Of a stretch of 24,236 bases of DNA, positions 23,925-24,236 are shown piece by piece (the first letter of the stretch is position 1; the number at the start of each line of letters is the position of its first letter). Source of the stretch: Lichenicola sp964658455 (GTDB taxonomy: Bacteria; Pseudomonadota; Alphaproteobacteria; Acetobacterales; Acetobacteraceae). The notes below the pieces were generated by a model. It ran no database searches. It was not told where the DNA came from and saw nothing but the letters and a program-made list of their open reading frames with translations. The position numbers and the translations under genes are program-made. The stretch lies in the NCBI GenBank assembly GCA_964658455.1, contig CAZZZA010000034.1:1-24236 (forward strand). The letters are read 5' to 3'.

Positions 23925-24236
23925 CAGGCCGCCACCGGCTCTTTGAACCGGGGAAAGATCCCCTGCGGCGCCGGCAGCGCCGTGCCGTCCGGCAGCGCGG
24001 TGCGCAGCGACGCGAAATCGCGCGCCTCCGGCGCCACGCCGAGCTGGTCGAGCATGCGGTCCATGCTGTCCGGCATGAACGGCCGCAGCGCGGTCGCGAC
24101 CGGCCGCAGCACGTCGACCACCACCCGCAGCACCGTCGCCATGCGCTCGGGATCGGTGGTCCGCAACGCCCATGGCGCATTATGGTCGATATAGGCGTTG
24201 CCGGCGCGGATCACCTTCCAGGCTTCCTCCAGCGCC
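23924..24236 (-). CDS. metG: Methionyl-tRNA synthetase, C-terminal end (runs off window)
   Basis: The last 103 codons plus one base of a class I methionyl-tRNA synthetase, which charges tRNA-Met. The visible part is the anticodon-binding helical domain: ALEEAWKVIRAGNAYIDHNAPW, then TDPERMATVLRVVVDVLR and LRPFMPDSMDRMLDQLGV, ending with GTALPAPQGIFPRFKE. The ending shortly after PRFKEP means there is no C-terminal tRNA-binding EMAP-like extension. The assigned domain matches strongly despite being partial. The catalytic core lies outside the window. It heads the metG-tatD-MBL series with 4-nt and 1-nt junctions. Confidence 0.93.
   Translation of the reverse strand, partial: ALEEAWKVIRAGNAYIDHNAPWALRTTDPERMATVLRVVVDVLRPVATALRPFMPDSMDRMLDQLGVAPEARDFASLRTALPDGTALPAPQGIFPRFKEPVAA

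Overview
The window is about 70% GC, densely packed chromosomal DNA. It suggests an alphaproteobacterium, most likely a member of the Rhodospirillales close to the Acetobacteraceae. Three things point there: an ATP12-type F1-ATPase assembly chaperone, the order dusB-ntrB-ntrC-ntrY-ntrX-hfq-hflX with mazG next to it, and the order metG-tatD-MBL hydrolase. The genus cannot be fixed from the sequence alone. No phage, transposon, plasmid, CRISPR, tRNA or rRNA signal was seen; this is core genome rather than an island.

Layout. (1) 1-155: the first 51 codons of an unrecognised minus-strand gene. (2) 257-6122, plus: rarA, an RluA-family pseudouridine synthase, an AsmA-family envelope protein, and an ATP12 chaperone carrying a complete acylphosphatase domain at its C-terminus. 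These four are coupled by 4-nt overlaps or a 3-nt gap. (3) 6123-7048: a base-composition dip, a possible 51-aa membrane protein, and ispF on the minus strand, divergent from dusB. (4) 7049-16353, plus: dusB, the two nitrogen-type two-component systems NtrB/NtrC and NtrY/NtrX, then the RNA chaperone Hfq and the ribosome-associated GTPase HflX. (5) 16331-17134, minus: mazG, tail-to-tail with hflX and overlapping it. (6) 17236-22037, minus: prkA-yeaH-spoVR, the conserved serine-kinase, VWA-protein and SpoVR stress module. (7) 22340-24236, minus: a PhnP-like MBL hydrolase, a TatD nuclease and the C-terminal end of metG.

How the genes fit together. The centre is a regulatory block: nitrogen status (NtrBC), a membrane sensor pair (NtrYX), post-transcriptional control (Hfq), ribosome rescue (HflX) and NTP-pool cleaning (MazG). 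It lies a few hundred bases from the PrkA-YeaH-SpoVR module, whose E. coli counterparts YeaG/YeaH respond to nitrogen starvation.

The most interesting observations are the ATP12-acylphosphatase fusion, five consecutive A-A-N triplets (a textbook Hfq distal-face target) running into the Shine-Dalgarno of hfq itself, a probable leaderless dusB promoter with a direct ATTGCAC repeat, and a 51-aa candidate membrane protein. I found no wholly novel multi-gene system.
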